In this document: positions 46,303 through 56,842 of the stretch, piece by piece
How positions within the stretch are numbered: the first letter of the stretch is position 1
Layout of the letters: every line of letters starts with the position of its first letter
Assembly (NCBI RefSeq): GCF_030504645.1
Contig: NZ_JAUKWQ010000012.1
Span: 62,001-126,000, forward strand
Source: Rhizobium oryzicola
Lineage (GTDB): Bacteria > Pseudomonadota > Alphaproteobacteria > Rhizobiales > Rhizobiaceae
Length of the DNA stretch: 64,000 nt
Reading direction: 5' to 3'
The notes under the pieces: model-generated
Told to the model about the DNA's origin: nothing
Databases searched by the model: none
The model's input: the letters and a program-made list of their open reading frames with translations, nothing else
Position numbers and translations under genes: made by a program

Positions 46303-46635
46303 TCAGATCGAGAAGCTGGTGCCACAGCCGCAGCTGGCCACCGCATTCGGGTTCTTGATCTGGAAGGACTGGCCGAGCAGGTTATCGACAAAGTCGATTT
46401 CGGACCCTGCCATATAGACCAGGGACATGCTGTCGATCAGCACTTTGGCATCGCCCTTGGCAATCACCAGGTCATCGTCCTCGGCACCGTCCGCCAGGTC
46501 GAATTTGTAGGAAAAGCCGGAACAGCCGCCGCCTTCGACAGAAACCCGCAGGGCCTGCTTGGTCGCGTCCGCGCCAACGATCTCGGCGATCCGGCGGGCT
46601 GCTGCGTCCGAGAGGGTGATATTTGCTTCGCTCAT
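46303..46635 (-). CDS. erpA: A-type iron-sulfur carrier (ErpA/IscA/HesB family)
   Basis: 110 residues with the three invariant cysteines of A-type carriers: GGGCSGFSY and the C-terminal CGCG. It receives an Fe-S cluster from the SUF system and delivers it to apo-enzymes. The N-terminus (MSEANITLSDAAARRIAEIV) fits ErpA. Divergent from dgt at 46765. Confidence 0.9.
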   Translation of the reverse strand: MSEANITLSDAAARRIAEIVGADATKQALRVSVEGGGCSGFSYKFDLADGAEDDDLVIAKGDAKVLIDSMSLVYMAGSEIDFVDNLLGQSFQIKNPNAVASCGCGTSFSI

Positions 46636-46764
46636 TGTCTTGCCTTTCTGCCGGGTTCAAGGTCCGGAGATTGCGTCATCTGCATTACTCTACTTGGCCC
46701 TATAGGTATGAAGGGTTAAATCTGGCGTCAATGGTGCTTCGCCATTGCAGGAGTGGGATTGGAA

Positions 46765-47982
46765 ATGACAGTCGATACGCGCAGTCTGGGTTTTGGCAGT
46801 GGCGAGAGGGCCGTGTATGCGGCGGACCCTTGGTCGTCCCGCGGGCGCCTGTTTCCCGAACACTCCAGTCTGACCCGTTCGGAATTCCAGCGCGATCGTG
46901 ACCGCATTGTCCATACCACGGCCTTCCGTCGCTTGAAGCACAAGACGCAGGTTTTCATCGGCGTCGACGGCGACCACTACCGAACCCGGCTGACCCATAC
47001 CATCGAAGTGGCGCAGATCGCCCGTGCGCTGGCACGTGCTCTCAAGATCGACGAGGATCTGGCGGAGGGCGTGGCGCTGGTTCATGACTTCGGCCATACG
47101 CCCTTCGGCCACACGGGCGAGGACGCGCTTCACGAATGCCTGAATGCTTACGGCGGTTTCGATCACAATGCCCAGTCGCTCCGTATCGTGACCAAGCTGG
47201 AACGCCGTTATGCGGAGTTTGACGGCATCAACCTCACCTGGGAGTCGCTGGAGGGTCTGGTCAAGCACAATGGTCCTTTGATGGACAAGGATGGCGCGGG
47301 CACCCGCGGACCCGTTCCGCAGCCCATTTTGGATTATTGCGAACTGAACGATCTGGAACTGGCAAGTTATGCCAGCCTTGAGGCGCAGGTTGCTGCGATT
47401 GCCGACGACATCGCCTACAACACCCATGATATCGATGACGGTCTACGTTCCGGCTATCTGACCTTCGATATGCTGGAAGATGTGCCTTTCCTTGCGGATA
47501 TGATGCGGGAGGTGCGCGCGAAATATCCCTCGCTCGAGGATGCGCGCTTTGCCAACGAGATCATGCGCCGACAGATCACCCACATGGTGGAGGATGTCAT
47601 CGGCGTTGCCCAATCCAGGCTCGCTGCGCTGAAGCCGGAGAGTGCAGCCGATATTCGTGGCGCAGATCATGCCATTGCCACCTTCTCCGATGAAATGGCC
47701 GCGACGGACCGCGCGATCAAGAAGTTGCTCTTCTCGCGTATCTACCGCCATCCGGAAATCATGCGCATAAGGGCAGGGGCAGCCCAGATCGTGACCGATC
47801 TTTTCGGGGCCTACATGGCGGACCCCGGCCAGATGCAGAGCCATTACTGGGTCAGCCACATCGCAGGTCTTTCCGAGGCGGCGAAGGCCCGGCATGTCGG
47901 CGATTATCTAGCCGGCATGACGGACACCTATGCTGTAAAGGCACATCGACGGATGTTTGACCGCACTCCCGATTTGGGCTAG
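46765..47982 (+). CDS. dgt: dGTPase-like deoxyguanosine triphosphohydrolase
   Basis: 405 residues, HD-domain hydrolase. First half RTAFRRLKHKTQVF (family marker) and THTIEVAQIARAL, then the HD motif VHDFGHTPFGHTG and the distal Asp in ADDIAYNTHDIDD. It cleaves dNTPs to nucleosides and triphosphate. Start chosen at ATG 46765 rather than GTG 46753. First of the conserved run dgt-argS-SPOR-nagZ-scpAB. Confidence 0.93.
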   Translation: MTVDTRSLGFGSGERAVYAADPWSSRGRLFPEHSSLTRSEFQRDRDRIVHTTAFRRLKHKTQVFIGVDGDHYRTRLTHTIEVAQIARALARALKIDEDLAEGVALVHDFGHTPFGHTGEDALHECLNAYGGFDHNAQSLRIVTKLERRYAEFDGINLTWESLEGLVKHNGPLMDKDGAGTRGPVPQPILDYCELNDLELASYASLEAQVAAIADDIAYNTHDIDDGLRSGYLTFDMLEDVPFLADMMREVRAKYPSLEDARFANEIMRRQITHMVEDVIGVAQSRLAALKPESAADIRGADHAIATFSDEMAATDRAIKKLLFSRIYRHPEIMRIRAGAAQIVTDLFGAYMADPGQMQSHYWVSHIAGLSEAAKARHVGDYLAGMTDTYAVKAHRRMFDRTPDLG

Positions 47983-48051
47983 GCACCCCACCAACTTGTT
48001 TATCAGCGGTTCCAGTTATGACGGAGCTGCATTTTTGCGCGGATGCTGCAC

Positions 48052-49809
48052 ATGAATCTTTTCGCGGATTTTGAACAACGGATCAAAAGCGCGCTGCTGA
48101 CGCTCGATCTCGTCAAGGAGAAGGGCGAGGGCGTGGATTTCTCCCGCCTCGTCGTGGAACCACCGCGTGATCAGAGCCATGGCGATGTCGCCACCAACGC
48201 GGCCATGGTTCTGTCCAAGCCGCTGGGCACGAACCCGCGAGCGCTCGCGGATCTGATTGCCGAGCGCCTGAAGCAGGATCCTGACGTGGTCGAGGTGACT
48301 GTTGCCGGTCCGGGCTTCATCAACATTCGTCTCTCCAAGGCCTATTGGCAGCGCCTGCTGGCCGTGATCATCAAGTCTGGCGTCGACTTTGGCCGCTCCA
48401 GCACTGGCGCTGGCAAGAAGGTCAACGTGGAATATGTCTCCGCCAACCCAACAGGCCCCATGCATGTCGGCCATTGCCGCGGCGCGGTCGTTGGCGACGC
48501 GCTTGCCAACCTCATGGGTTTTGCTGGCTATGAGGTTGTGAAGGAATATTACATCAACGATGCCGGGTCGCAGATCGACGTCTTGGCCCGTTCGGTGTTC
48601 ATGCGCTACCGCGAAGCGCTGGGTGAAGAGATCGGTGAAATCCCGCCCGGGCTCTATCCCGGTGATTATCTCGTGCCGGTCGGTCAGGCGTTGGCCCAGG
48701 AATACGGCACGCGTTTGCACAACATGCCGCCGGAAGAGTGGATGCCGATCGTCAAGGATCGTGCAATCGATGCGATGATGGCGATGATCCGTTCGGATCT
48801 GGCCGCGTTGAACGTGCATCACGATGTGTTCTACTCAGAGCGGACGCTGCATGCCGATGGCGCAGCCCGCATCCGTCAGGCGATCAACGATCTGACCTTC
48901 AAGGGCCACGTCTATCGTGGCACACTGCCGCCGCCGAAGGGGCAGTTGCCGGAGGATTGGGAAGATCGCGAACAGACACTGTTTCGCTCCACGGAAGTCG
49001 GTGATGATATCGACCGCCCGCTGATCAAGTCGGATGGAAGCTACACCTATTTCGCGGCCGACGTTGCCTACTTCAAGGACAAGTTCGATCGCGGTTTCAG
49101 CGAGATGATTTACGTTCTGGGCGCGGACCATGGCGGCTACGTGAAGCGGCTGGAAGCGGTTGCGCGCGCGGTCGGTGGCGAATCGGTCAAGCTGACGGTT
49201 CTCTTGTGCCAGTTGGTGAAACTGTTCCGGAACGGCGAGCCGGTGAAAATGTCCAAGCGCTCCGGCGATTTCGTCACGCTGCGTGAGGTCGTCGACGAAG
49301 TCGGCCGCGATCCGGTTCGCTTCATGATGCTGTACCGCAAGAATTCCGAGCCGCTCGACTTCGATTTTGCGAAGGTGACCGAACAGTCGAAGGACAATCC
49401 GGTCTTCTACGTGCAGTATGCGCATGCTCGCTGCATGTCGGTTTTCCGGCAGGCCCGTGAAGCGTTCCCGGATCTTGATACCGAATCACTCACGCTCGCA
49501 GACTATGCCGAGAAGGTTGAGGATGTATCAGAATTGCAACTGGTGGCCAAATTGGCGGAGTATCCGCGCCTAATTGAGGCCGCGGCACAGTCGCAGGAGC
49601 CACATAGACTTGCATTTTACCTCTATGATCTGGCAAGCTCTTTCCATGCGCATTGGAATAGGGGCAAAGATAACCCCGACTTACGGTTTGTTAAGGATAA
49701 CGACCGAGAATCCAGCATTGCCAGACTTGGGCTGGTGCGCGCCGTTGCGTCCGTTTTGAAATCCGGCCTCGCCATTACTGGCACAGATGCCCCGGACGAG
49801 ATGCGATAG
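48052..49809 (+). CDS. argS: Arginyl-tRNA synthetase
   Basis: 585 residues, class I. Motif HVGHCRGA (HxGH form of HIGH), KMSKRSGD (KMSKS-type with Arg), the N-terminal Add1 domain and the C-terminal DALR anticodon-binding domain. Start 48052 (MNLFADFEQ) is the familiar ArgS N-terminus; an ATG nine bases earlier is possible. Confidence 0.96.
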   Translation: MNLFADFEQRIKSALLTLDLVKEKGEGVDFSRLVVEPPRDQSHGDVATNAAMVLSKPLGTNPRALADLIAERLKQDPDVVEVTVAGPGFINIRLSKAYWQRLLAVIIKSGVDFGRSSTGAGKKVNVEYVSANPTGPMHVGHCRGAVVGDALANLMGFAGYEVVKEYYINDAGSQIDVLARSVFMRYREALGEEIGEIPPGLYPGDYLVPVGQALAQEYGTRLHNMPPEEWMPIVKDRAIDAMMAMIRSDLAALNVHHDVFYSERTLHADGAARIRQAINDLTFKGHVYRGTLPPPKGQLPEDWEDREQTLFRSTEVGDDIDRPLIKSDGSYTYFAADVAYFKDKFDRGFSEMIYVLGADHGGYVKRLEAVARAVGGESVKLTVLLCQLVKLFRNGEPVKMSKRSGDFVTLREVVDEVGRDPVRFMMLYRKNSEPLDFDFAKVTEQSKDNPVFYVQYAHARCMSVFRQAREAFPDLDTESLTLADYAEKVEDVSELQLVAKLAEYPRLIEAAAQSQEPHRLAFYLYDLASSFHAHWNRGKDNPDLRFVKDNDRESSIARLGLVRAVASVLKSGLAITGTDAPDEMR

Positions 49810-49877
49810 AACCGCCACCATTTACCCATAATGCGCTGGCATATCGTTGTGTTAGCGTAAGGTAAGTGGACGAGGGA

Positions 49878-52733
49878 ATGGCAGACAATAGCGTTGCACT
49901 TGGCCGTAACAGCGGACCGGATGTCTTTGCCGATGATGATCCGTTGGCGGAACTGGCTCGCATTGCCGGCTATGATGACAGGTCTGCCCGCAAGCCGCAG
50001 CCGGTTGCGGCAGGCCGCCGCGAGCCTGCGTTCAATCTGGAAGATGAGCTTCTGCGCGAATTCGAGCGTTATGATTCGCCGCGACCGGAGCCGGTTGCAA
50101 GCGAGCCTTTGACGCTTGTCACGCAAGCGCAGCCGGAAGCGCCTGTGGTCCAGCAGGCGCGGAACGCACCGTCTGCTGACCCATTTGCCGATATGAACCT
50201 GCCGGTGGAGCTTCCGCCGACACGCTCCATCGCATCTCAAGCAGGCGGTCCGGATTTTTCCTCCTGGCTCGGTGCGCCCGGCGCACAGCAGGTTCCGCTG
50301 CCGGTATCGGCGAAAGCTGTGCCTATGCTTGAAGAAGCATTCGCTCCTCGTGGGTTGCCGCAAGGTGAGCGCGCTCAGGATGTGGCCTTCGAGCCAGCCG
50401 TTGATCTCGAGGCTGAGCTGGAATCGTCGCTCGCTGTTGCGCCTCCGGTTTCAACGTCGTCGCGTCCGGCGCCGAAGGCTTATACGCCTGGTTTCCAGAT
50501 GCCGCTTGCCAATTTCAATCGTGCCGCAAACCCGCCGCGTCCTGCTTCTGAACCGGTAAAGGAGCATGAGCTTCTTTCCGATCTCGATCTGGCGGATGAA
50601 CTCGAGCATTCGGCTCCCCGCCATGTTGCACCCGCAGCGGAGGCGCCGCTGGCCGAAGTTCGCAGCGAGCCGAGCTTTGATCCGGCACCCGCTGAGAACG
50701 AGCGCTTCTCTGCACTCGAAGCTCAGATTTTTGATCTTGAACGCGTGGCGGATTCCCGCAATCCCGCGCCTCTGCCTGCGGCGGTTGAACCGAAGGCCCC
50801 TGTTGCTTCAAGACAGGAGCCTGAGATGTTTGCGCAGCCTGAGCCTGCGGCCAGCAACTCTGAGGCGGATATCTTCGGCGATGAGGAGTTCGATCTGGCC
50901 CTGGGTGATCTCGAGCTCGATCTCTCCGATATCGTCACGCATCATGTAACGGCTGAAACCGCGACGCATCGCCAGCCGGCTCCCTCGGTGCCTGAGGAGC
51001 GTGCCCCGGCCTACGCAGCCCCCGCGGCGGCGGCCGTTGCTCCTGTTGCCGTGGCTGCTGCGCCGGTCGAGCCGGTTGCCATGGCTGAGGATGAATTCGA
51101 CTACGGCAGCGGAGACGAAGCCTTCGATCCGGCTCAACTTGCTGAATCCGAAGAGATGCCGGAAGCCGTGCCTGAATTAGATGTTCCGGAATTGCCGGTG
51201 GAGGAGCCGGAGCAGGCTCCGGTGCACCATCATTCCGATTACGATCTCGATCTCGATTCCGAGTTGGCGAGCCTTTTGGAAACCACGGCGTCCTCGATGT
51301 CGACGCCGGGCGTTGCGACGGCCGCCGTCGCGACCGCTGCGGCTGCGACAGCAGCGGTTGCAATCAGCCGTGGGCGTCAGACGCCGCACATCGTAACGCA
51401 GGGGCCTTCCGCGCATCAGCAGGCTCAGGCAGCGGTTGCTCCGGCTCCGCGCGACAAGGCGGTCCAGGACTTCGACGAGTTTGAACGTGCGCTGGAGGAA
51501 GATTTCCGACGAAGCCTTGCGAACCCGCTACCGCAGCAGACGCGTGACACAGCGCGCGAGGAAGAAATTCTTCCCTATGCCGAACAGGCACGCCGTTCGC
51601 CCGGTCGCTGGATGATGCCGCTGTCTGTGGCAGGCTTCGTCTTGATCGTCGGTGCTTCCGGCTACGCCTGGTGGGCCAGTGATAAGGGTCGCATCAGCAC
51701 CAGCGGTGCGCCTGTCGTGATTGCTGCCGATACCACTCCGGTAAAAGTTGCGCCCGAAAATCCGGGCGGCAAGACCGTTCCGAACCAGGACAAGGCGGTT
51801 TATGACCGCGTTGCCGGCGGCGCGCCGAAGGATCCAAAACAGGCGACGTTGATCTCGACCGACGAACAGCCGATGGACGTTGTCCAGAAGACGCTGGTGC
51901 CCGAAAACCTTCCGCTGGAAGGTATCTCTGAAGAGGCGAATGCGTCCGCAACGCCTGTCAACGATACCAAGGATCCGCGCCTTCTGCCGCAGCACGCCCA
52001 GGCCAATGGTGCGGCGGAGGATCCGCTGTCGGTGATGCCGCGCAAGGTCAAGACCATGGTGGTTCGCCCGGATGGTTCGCTTGTGGAGCAGCAGGTAACC
52101 AAGCCTGCGGCAGTGGCGTCCGTGCAAGTGCCGGCAACGGCTGTGAAGTCCGAGAAGATTCCGTCGCAGCCAGCGCTGGCCGAGCCGAACGCGAAGGGTG
52201 TTCTGCCGGGTAATGCCGCTGACCAGAAGCCTACGGACATTGCCTCTGTGAATATTGCCAAGGTCAGCACGATGACCGGTACCTCTCAGGCGCCTGCATC
52301 CGCTTCAGCCGCGCCTGTAGGTACGCCTGCCAAGCCCGGCACGCCGATCCCGACCGCGCGTCCGGCGGAGCAGCCGGTCAAGGTTGTCGCGTCTGTGAGC
52401 GAACAGGGCACTGTGAAACCTGCACCGCAGCCTGCGCCTTCCGCGACGGTAACGGCCTCTGTTGCTCCTGCGGCGTCTGCGTCTGCCAATGGCGGCTATT
52501 ACATCCAGGTTGCCTCGCTGCCGAGCGAAGCAGAAGCGCAGAAGTCCTACAAGAGCATCACGGCCAAGTTCGGCAATGTGATTGCTGGTCGCGGCGTTGA
52601 CATCGCCAAGGCGGAAATCGCCGGCAAGGGGACCTTCTACCGCGTCCGCATTCCGGCAGGCAGCAAGGATGATGCCGTAGCGCTCTGCGAGAAGTATCGC
52701 GCAGCCGGCGGTACCTGCCTCGTGGCACGTTAA
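49878..52733 (+). CDS. SPOR domain-containing membrane protein
   Basis: 951 residues. Residues 1-570 are acidic and disordered, rich in Ala/Pro/Glu. One membrane helix (WMMPLSVAGFVLIVGASGYAWW, near 580-600) is followed by a long Ala/Pro linker and a C-terminal SPOR domain (about 875-951, GGYYIQVASLPSEAEA ... TFYRVRIPAG). SPOR domains bind denuded septal peptidoglycan, so a role at the division site or growth pole is likely. Conserved position between argS and nagZ. Confidence 0.9.
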   Translation: MADNSVALGRNSGPDVFADDDPLAELARIAGYDDRSARKPQPVAAGRREPAFNLEDELLREFERYDSPRPEPVASEPLTLVTQAQPEAPVVQQARNAPSADPFADMNLPVELPPTRSIASQAGGPDFSSWLGAPGAQQVPLPVSAKAVPMLEEAFAPRGLPQGERAQDVAFEPAVDLEAELESSLAVAPPVSTSSRPAPKAYTPGFQMPLANFNRAANPPRPASEPVKEHELLSDLDLADELEHSAPRHVAPAAEAPLAEVRSEPSFDPAPAENERFSALEAQIFDLERVADSRNPAPLPAAVEPKAPVASRQEPEMFAQPEPAASNSEADIFGDEEFDLALGDLELDLSDIVTHHVTAETATHRQPAPSVPEERAPAYAAPAAAAVAPVAVAAAPVEPVAMAEDEFDYGSGDEAFDPAQLAESEEMPEAVPELDVPELPVEEPEQAPVHHHSDYDLDLDSELASLLETTASSMSTPGVATAAVATAAAATAAVAISRGRQTPHIVTQGPSAHQQAQAAVAPAPRDKAVQDFDEFERALEEDFRRSLANPLPQQTRDTAREEEILPYAEQARRSPGRWMMPLSVAGFVLIVGASGYAWWASDKGRISTSGAPVVIAADTTPVKVAPENPGGKTVPNQDKAVYDRVAGGAPKDPKQATLISTDEQPMDVVQKTLVPENLPLEGISEEANASATPVNDTKDPRLLPQHAQANGAAEDPLSVMPRKVKTMVVRPDGSLVEQQVTKPAAVASVQVPATAVKSEKIPSQPALAEPNAKGVLPGNAADQKPTDIASVNIAKVSTMTGTSQAPASASAAPVGTPAKPGTPIPTARPAEQPVKVVASVSEQGTVKPAPQPAPSATVTASVAPAASASANGGYYIQVASLPSEAEAQKSYKSITAKFGNVIAGRGVDIAKAEIAGKGTFYRVRIPAGSKDDAVALCEKYRAAGGTCLVAR

Positions 52734-52817
52734 TCCGCTCAAAAACAATGAGAGAAACGGGGCCCGATTGGCTCCGTTTATCGTTTAGCCAGCCCTCCAA
52801 ATATCTATGATGGTGCC

Positions 52818-53834
52818 ATGACCGAATCAAAAGCTATGATCCTGGGCTGCGCCGGCCAGCAACTCACGGCGGACGAAATCGCGCTTTATCGGGCCGAGCG
52901 CCCGTGGGGCTTCATTCTCTTTGCCCGAAATCTTGGCGAACCCAGCCAGATCAAGGATCTGGTGGCATCCATGCGCGAGGCCATCGGCCGTCCCGACGCG
53001 CCTGTGCTGATCGATCAGGAGGGAGGTCGCGTGCAGCGTATCCGTCCGCCGACTGTGCAGCACTATCCGGCGGGCGCAGCCTTGGGTGCGCTTTACCGTC
53101 AGGATCGGACCAAGGGCTTGCGGGCAGCCTGGCTGATGTCGCGTCTGCATGCCTTCGACCTTCTGCCGCTCGGTATTACCATCAACTGCATGCCGGTTCT
53201 GGACGTGTTGATCGAAGGTGCCACCAAGGCTATTGGCGACCGCGCCTACGGGACCGAACCGGATCTTGTTGCGGCTGTGGGGCGAGCGGCAGCGGAAGGC
53301 CTGAAGGCGGGCGGCATGCTGCCTGTCATGAAGCATATGCCGGGTCATGGCAGGGCGGTGGTCGATTCCCATCACGAACTGCCGGTGGTCAATGCGACGA
53401 TCGAAGAGCTCGATGCGCATGATTTCATGCCGTTCCGAAGCCTGAAAGATGAGGTGATGGGTATGAGCGCCCATATCGTTTTCAAGGCGATCGACCCTGA
53501 TCGGCCGGCCACAACGTCCTCCATCGTGATCCAGGACGTGATCCGCAAGCGGATCGGCTTCGATGGCCTGCTTCTGTCGGACGATAGTTCCATGAACGCG
53601 CTGAAGGGCACGCTTGGCGAACGCGCTGCGGATATTATCGCCGGGGGCTGCGATATTGTCTTGCATTGCAATGGCGTCATGGACGAAATGAAAGCCGTCG
53701 TCAAAGAGGTGCCCGTGTTGAGTGGCCGCTCGTTCGACCGGGCCCAGATCGCTGAAATGGCATTTGCGGCACCTCAGGCCGACGACGAGGAAGCATTGCG
53801 GGCGGAGTTCTGGTCGTTGATGGCAACGGCCTGA
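52818..53834 (+). CDS. nagZ: Beta-N-acetylhexosaminidase
   Basis: 338 residues, GH3. IDQEGGRVQRI, the catalytic His in KHMPGHGRAVVDSH, and the nucleophile Asp in LLLSDDSSMNAL. It removes N-acetylglucosamine from muropeptides in the cytoplasm for cell-wall recycling. SD lies before ATG 52818; follows the SPOR gene by 84 bases. Confidence 0.95.
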   Translation: MTESKAMILGCAGQQLTADEIALYRAERPWGFILFARNLGEPSQIKDLVASMREAIGRPDAPVLIDQEGGRVQRIRPPTVQHYPAGAALGALYRQDRTKGLRAAWLMSRLHAFDLLPLGITINCMPVLDVLIEGATKAIGDRAYGTEPDLVAAVGRAAAEGLKAGGMLPVMKHMPGHGRAVVDSHHELPVVNATIEELDAHDFMPFRSLKDEVMGMSAHIVFKAIDPDRPATTSSIVIQDVIRKRIGFDGLLLSDDSSMNALKGTLGERAADIIAGGCDIVLHCNGVMDEMKAVVKEVPVLSGRSFDRAQIAEMAFAAPQADDEEALRAEFWSLMATA

Positions 53835-53868
53835 TCTTGTTGCCCGCATTAGGTTGGGCGAGACGGGC

Positions 53869-54699
53869 ATGGCCACAGACACAATCCAGTCCACTGCCAT
53901 CCCGATGGATCGGCTGTGGCAGGATGCCGATCAGCGCGGCGTGACGGAACCCGCTCTGGTGATCGATGTTGGTGGCTTCGAAGGGCCGCTGGATCTTCTG
54001 CTGCACCTTGCCCGAACCCAGAAAGTCGATCTGGCGCGGATCTCCGTTCTGTCGCTGGCCGAGCAATATCTCCTGTTCATCGAGAGCGCCCGCCGGGTCC
54101 GCATCGAACTTGCCGCCGACTATCTCGTGATGGCGGCCTGGCTTGCCTACCTCAAGTCTAAACTGCTGATCCCGCAGCAGGTGCGGGGCGATGACGGGCC
54201 GACGGGCGAGGAAATGGCGGCAACGCTTGCCTTTCGCCTCAAACGTCTGGAAGCCATGCGCGAAGCGGCGACACGTCTCATCAACCGCAACCGGCTGGGC
54301 CGCGATGTGTTTGCACGTGGCGCGCCGGAGCATATCGCCGAAAGGCACGGCGCCAATTTCGACGCAAGCCTCTACGATCTCCTGTCTGCCTATGCCAATC
54401 TGCGTCAGCGTCAGGCCGTCACTCAAGTCACGATCGAGCGGCGCAAGGTCTGGTCGCTCGTGGAGGCACGGCAGATGCTGACGGATATGCTGGGCGATAT
54501 CGGTGATTGGACGGCGCTCCAGCATTATCTCCTGCAATACATGCCGCCTGCTGAGCGGGTGACGGCAACCGCCAGCGCTTTTGCCGCCTCGTTGGAACTG
54601 GTACGGGAAGGCAAGCTTGAAATGCGGCAGGAGGGCGCTTTCGAGCCCCTTTACATGCGGCGTCCCGTGGCATCTCCTGCTGCAGAGCCGAAAGAGTAG
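53869..54699 (+). CDS. scpA: Segregation and condensation protein A
   Basis: 276 residues. The kleisin N-terminus FEGPLDLLLHLARTQKVDL is diagnostic; the C-terminal winged helix (FAASLELVREGKLEMRQEGAFEPLYM) binds the SMC head. With ScpB and SMC it compacts and separates chromosomes. ATG 53869 is chosen; a TTG 15 bases earlier is in frame. 35 bases after nagZ. Confidence 0.94.
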   Translation: MATDTIQSTAIPMDRLWQDADQRGVTEPALVIDVGGFEGPLDLLLHLARTQKVDLARISVLSLAEQYLLFIESARRVRIELAADYLVMAAWLAYLKSKLLIPQQVRGDDGPTGEEMAATLAFRLKRLEAMREAATRLINRNRLGRDVFARGAPEHIAERHGANFDASLYDLLSAYANLRQRQAVTQVTIERRKVWSLVEARQMLTDMLGDIGDWTALQHYLLQYMPPAERVTATASAFAASLELVREGKLEMRQEGAFEPLYMRRPVASPAAEPKE

Positions 54700-54705
54700 C
54701 AGGCT

Positions 54706-55416
54706 ATGACCTCAATAGATGATCAGGATCTTTTTTCGGAGGTGGATGAAGCGCCAAGCGCTTCCGAACTCGAGGCAGAGCGCATTGCGGAAGCGCTCCT
54801 GTTTGCGTCCGCCGAACCGCTGTCGATCGCCTATCTGATGGAGCGGTTGCCGCGCGGTGTAGATATCGCGCGCATCATGAAGCGCTTGATCATCCAATAT
54901 GCGGGCAGGGGCGTGAACCTGATCCGCATCGAGGATCGCTTTGCATTTCGCACGGCTGCTGACCTTTCATTTGTCATTCGTCGGGATGAGGGGGAGGCGA
55001 AGAAGCTGTCGCGTGCCGCGCTCGAAGTGCTGGCGATCATCGCTTATCACCAGCCAGTGACGCGTGCCGAAATCGAGGAAATCCGCGGCGTGCAGACCTC
55101 CCGCGGCACGCTGGATGTGCTGATGGAAGCAGGCTGGGTGCGGTTTCGCGGGCGTCGCCGCACACCGGGACGGCCGGTGACGCTTGGCACTACCCCCAGC
55201 TTTCTCGATCATTTCGGCCTGGAGGAGATCCGCGACCTGCCGGGTGTGGAGGAGCTACGGGCGGCGGGGCTGTTGTCCGGTCGTATTCCTCCGGATTTCC
55301 GCGTACCGATGCCCGGGCTTGCGGGTGATGAACTGACGGAAGAGGAAGATCCCATCACGCAGCTGGATATTGAAGAACTCGGTTTACTGGCGCCGGGTGG
55401 TGCGGGCGAGGAATGA
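54706..55416 (+). CDS. scpB: Segregation and condensation protein B
   Basis: 236 residues, two winged helices: AERIAEALLFASAEPLSI and the segment AALEVLAIIAYHQPVTRAEIEEIRGV are typical. It pairs with ScpA in the SMC complex. It starts six bases after the scpA stop, an operon. Confidence 0.94.
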   Translation: MTSIDDQDLFSEVDEAPSASELEAERIAEALLFASAEPLSIAYLMERLPRGVDIARIMKRLIIQYAGRGVNLIRIEDRFAFRTAADLSFVIRRDEGEAKKLSRAALEVLAIIAYHQPVTRAEIEEIRGVQTSRGTLDVLMEAGWVRFRGRRRTPGRPVTLGTTPSFLDHFGLEEIRDLPGVEELRAAGLLSGRIPPDFRVPMPGLAGDELTEEEDPITQLDIEELGLLAPGGAGEE

Positions 55417-55588
55417 TTTCCCTTCGATAATATTTCGTGTTCTCAGTGCTCACAGGCTTGCGGAACCTGTTCGAAGAGTACAGGGAAAAAGGCATCCCTT
55501 ATTCCATATTTGTCTGTTTTCGGATTATTCTGAGCATGACACAGGTTGTGAAATAAGCGCGCCTCGCTTTGTGTTTCGGATTGCTTCC

Positions 55589-56803
55589 ATGTCGAATGCA
55601 ACCTTTCTTCTTGTCATCAATGCCTCGATTGGTCTGACATTTGCATTGGCGTTTTTCGTCTTCTCGCTCACCTACAAGATCCGCTTGGGCCTTTGGTGTG
55701 CGGCAAGTTTCGGCTCCGCGACCTTGACCGTGTGTGTCGAGGCGATCGCCCCGCACACCCGATTTCCGGAACTCATTTCGGCGCTGTCTTTCTCAACCCT
55801 GCTGACTGCGTTAGCATTGATTGCCGCAGGCGTGCACGGTCATTACCGCCCGAATTGGCCACGCTGGCCGATCGCGTTGGCTTACATTCTGTTGCTGACC
55901 AGTCATGGCTATCTCTACAGCCACTTCAAACGAGATTCCTTTGGTCACGCCTTCTCGTATCAGATGCCATTTGCGGTCATGACGATCTTCGCAAGCGTCT
56001 TCATCCTGGCCTCGCGAAGGCGCAGCGTACCGGATCTGTTTCTGCTTCTCGTCATGGTGGCGTCCACGATACAATTCTTCGCCAAGGCCGTTCTGGCGGA
56101 ACGGATCACCACCGGCGAGAATGTCCACTCCTATATCTTTAGCGCCTACGCCCATTACTCCCAGACGCTCGGTGCCATCCTGTCCATGCCGCTCGGGGTG
56201 AGCTTCGTCATGGTCATTGCCCACGAGGCGATGAAGCGCACGCGCGACACCCTCCAGCTCGATCATCTCTCCGGCGTCTGGAATCGCGGCGGGTTTCTTG
56301 AAAAAGTCGCGGAAGCCTTGCGCCAAAACGATGGTGACAAGGAGCCCGCGGCGGTCATCCTGTGCGATCTCGACCACTTCAAGGGTATCAACGACAGTTT
56401 TGGACATGATGTCGGCGATGATGTCATCCGGGCCTTTGCGGGGTGTCTGCGGGATGCGGGTGGGGATATATGCGGTCGCCTGGGAGGCGAGGAATTCGCC
56501 GTGGTCTTTGCCCGAAGCAGTACTGCGAAGGTGCGCCTTTACGTTGAAAAGGTACAGGGATTGTTTGCCAAGCTGACTTTCCAGCCGCTCGGGCTTCACC
56601 CGACGGCAAGTTTCGGGATCGCCCTGTTCGGCGCCGATGAAACCTTGAACCAGGCGATGAGGCGGGCGGATATGGCACTGTATGAAGCGAAGGCGGCCGG
56701 CCGCAACACTTTCCGTATCGCAGCCCTCAGCACGGTAACCATGAGCGTGTCGCCCGACAGCGGCACAGAAAAAGCCACAGGGGAAGCCTTCCCGGCATTC
56801 TAG
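55589..56803 (+). CDS. Membrane diguanylate cyclase (GGDEF domain)
   Basis: 404 residues. Six or so membrane helices (residues 5-230) with no recognised sensor fold, then a GGDEF domain with active RLGGEEFAVVF. The inhibitory I-site normally reads RxxD upstream of GGEEF; here the Asp is present (GGDICGR) but its Arg partner is Ala, so product inhibition is probably lost. It should make c-di-GMP, which the PilZ domain of BcsA in this window binds. It splits scpB from tatA, which are adjacent or near in relatives. No SD seen; start 55589 opens on the first hydrophobic helix. Confidence 0.88.
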   Translation: MSNATFLLVINASIGLTFALAFFVFSLTYKIRLGLWCAASFGSATLTVCVEAIAPHTRFPELISALSFSTLLTALALIAAGVHGHYRPNWPRWPIALAYILLLTSHGYLYSHFKRDSFGHAFSYQMPFAVMTIFASVFILASRRRSVPDLFLLLVMVASTIQFFAKAVLAERITTGENVHSYIFSAYAHYSQTLGAILSMPLGVSFVMVIAHEAMKRTRDTLQLDHLSGVWNRGGFLEKVAEALRQNDGDKEPAAVILCDLDHFKGINDSFGHDVGDDVIRAFAGCLRDAGGDICGRLGGEEFAVVFARSSTAKVRLYVEKVQGLFAKLTFQPLGLHPTASFGIALFGADETLNQAMRRADMALYEAKAAGRNTFRIAALSTVTMSVSPDSGTEKATGEAFPAF

Positions 56804-56842
56804 CGGCTGGGCGCCGGATCATTCGAGTGAAAGCTTTACGCC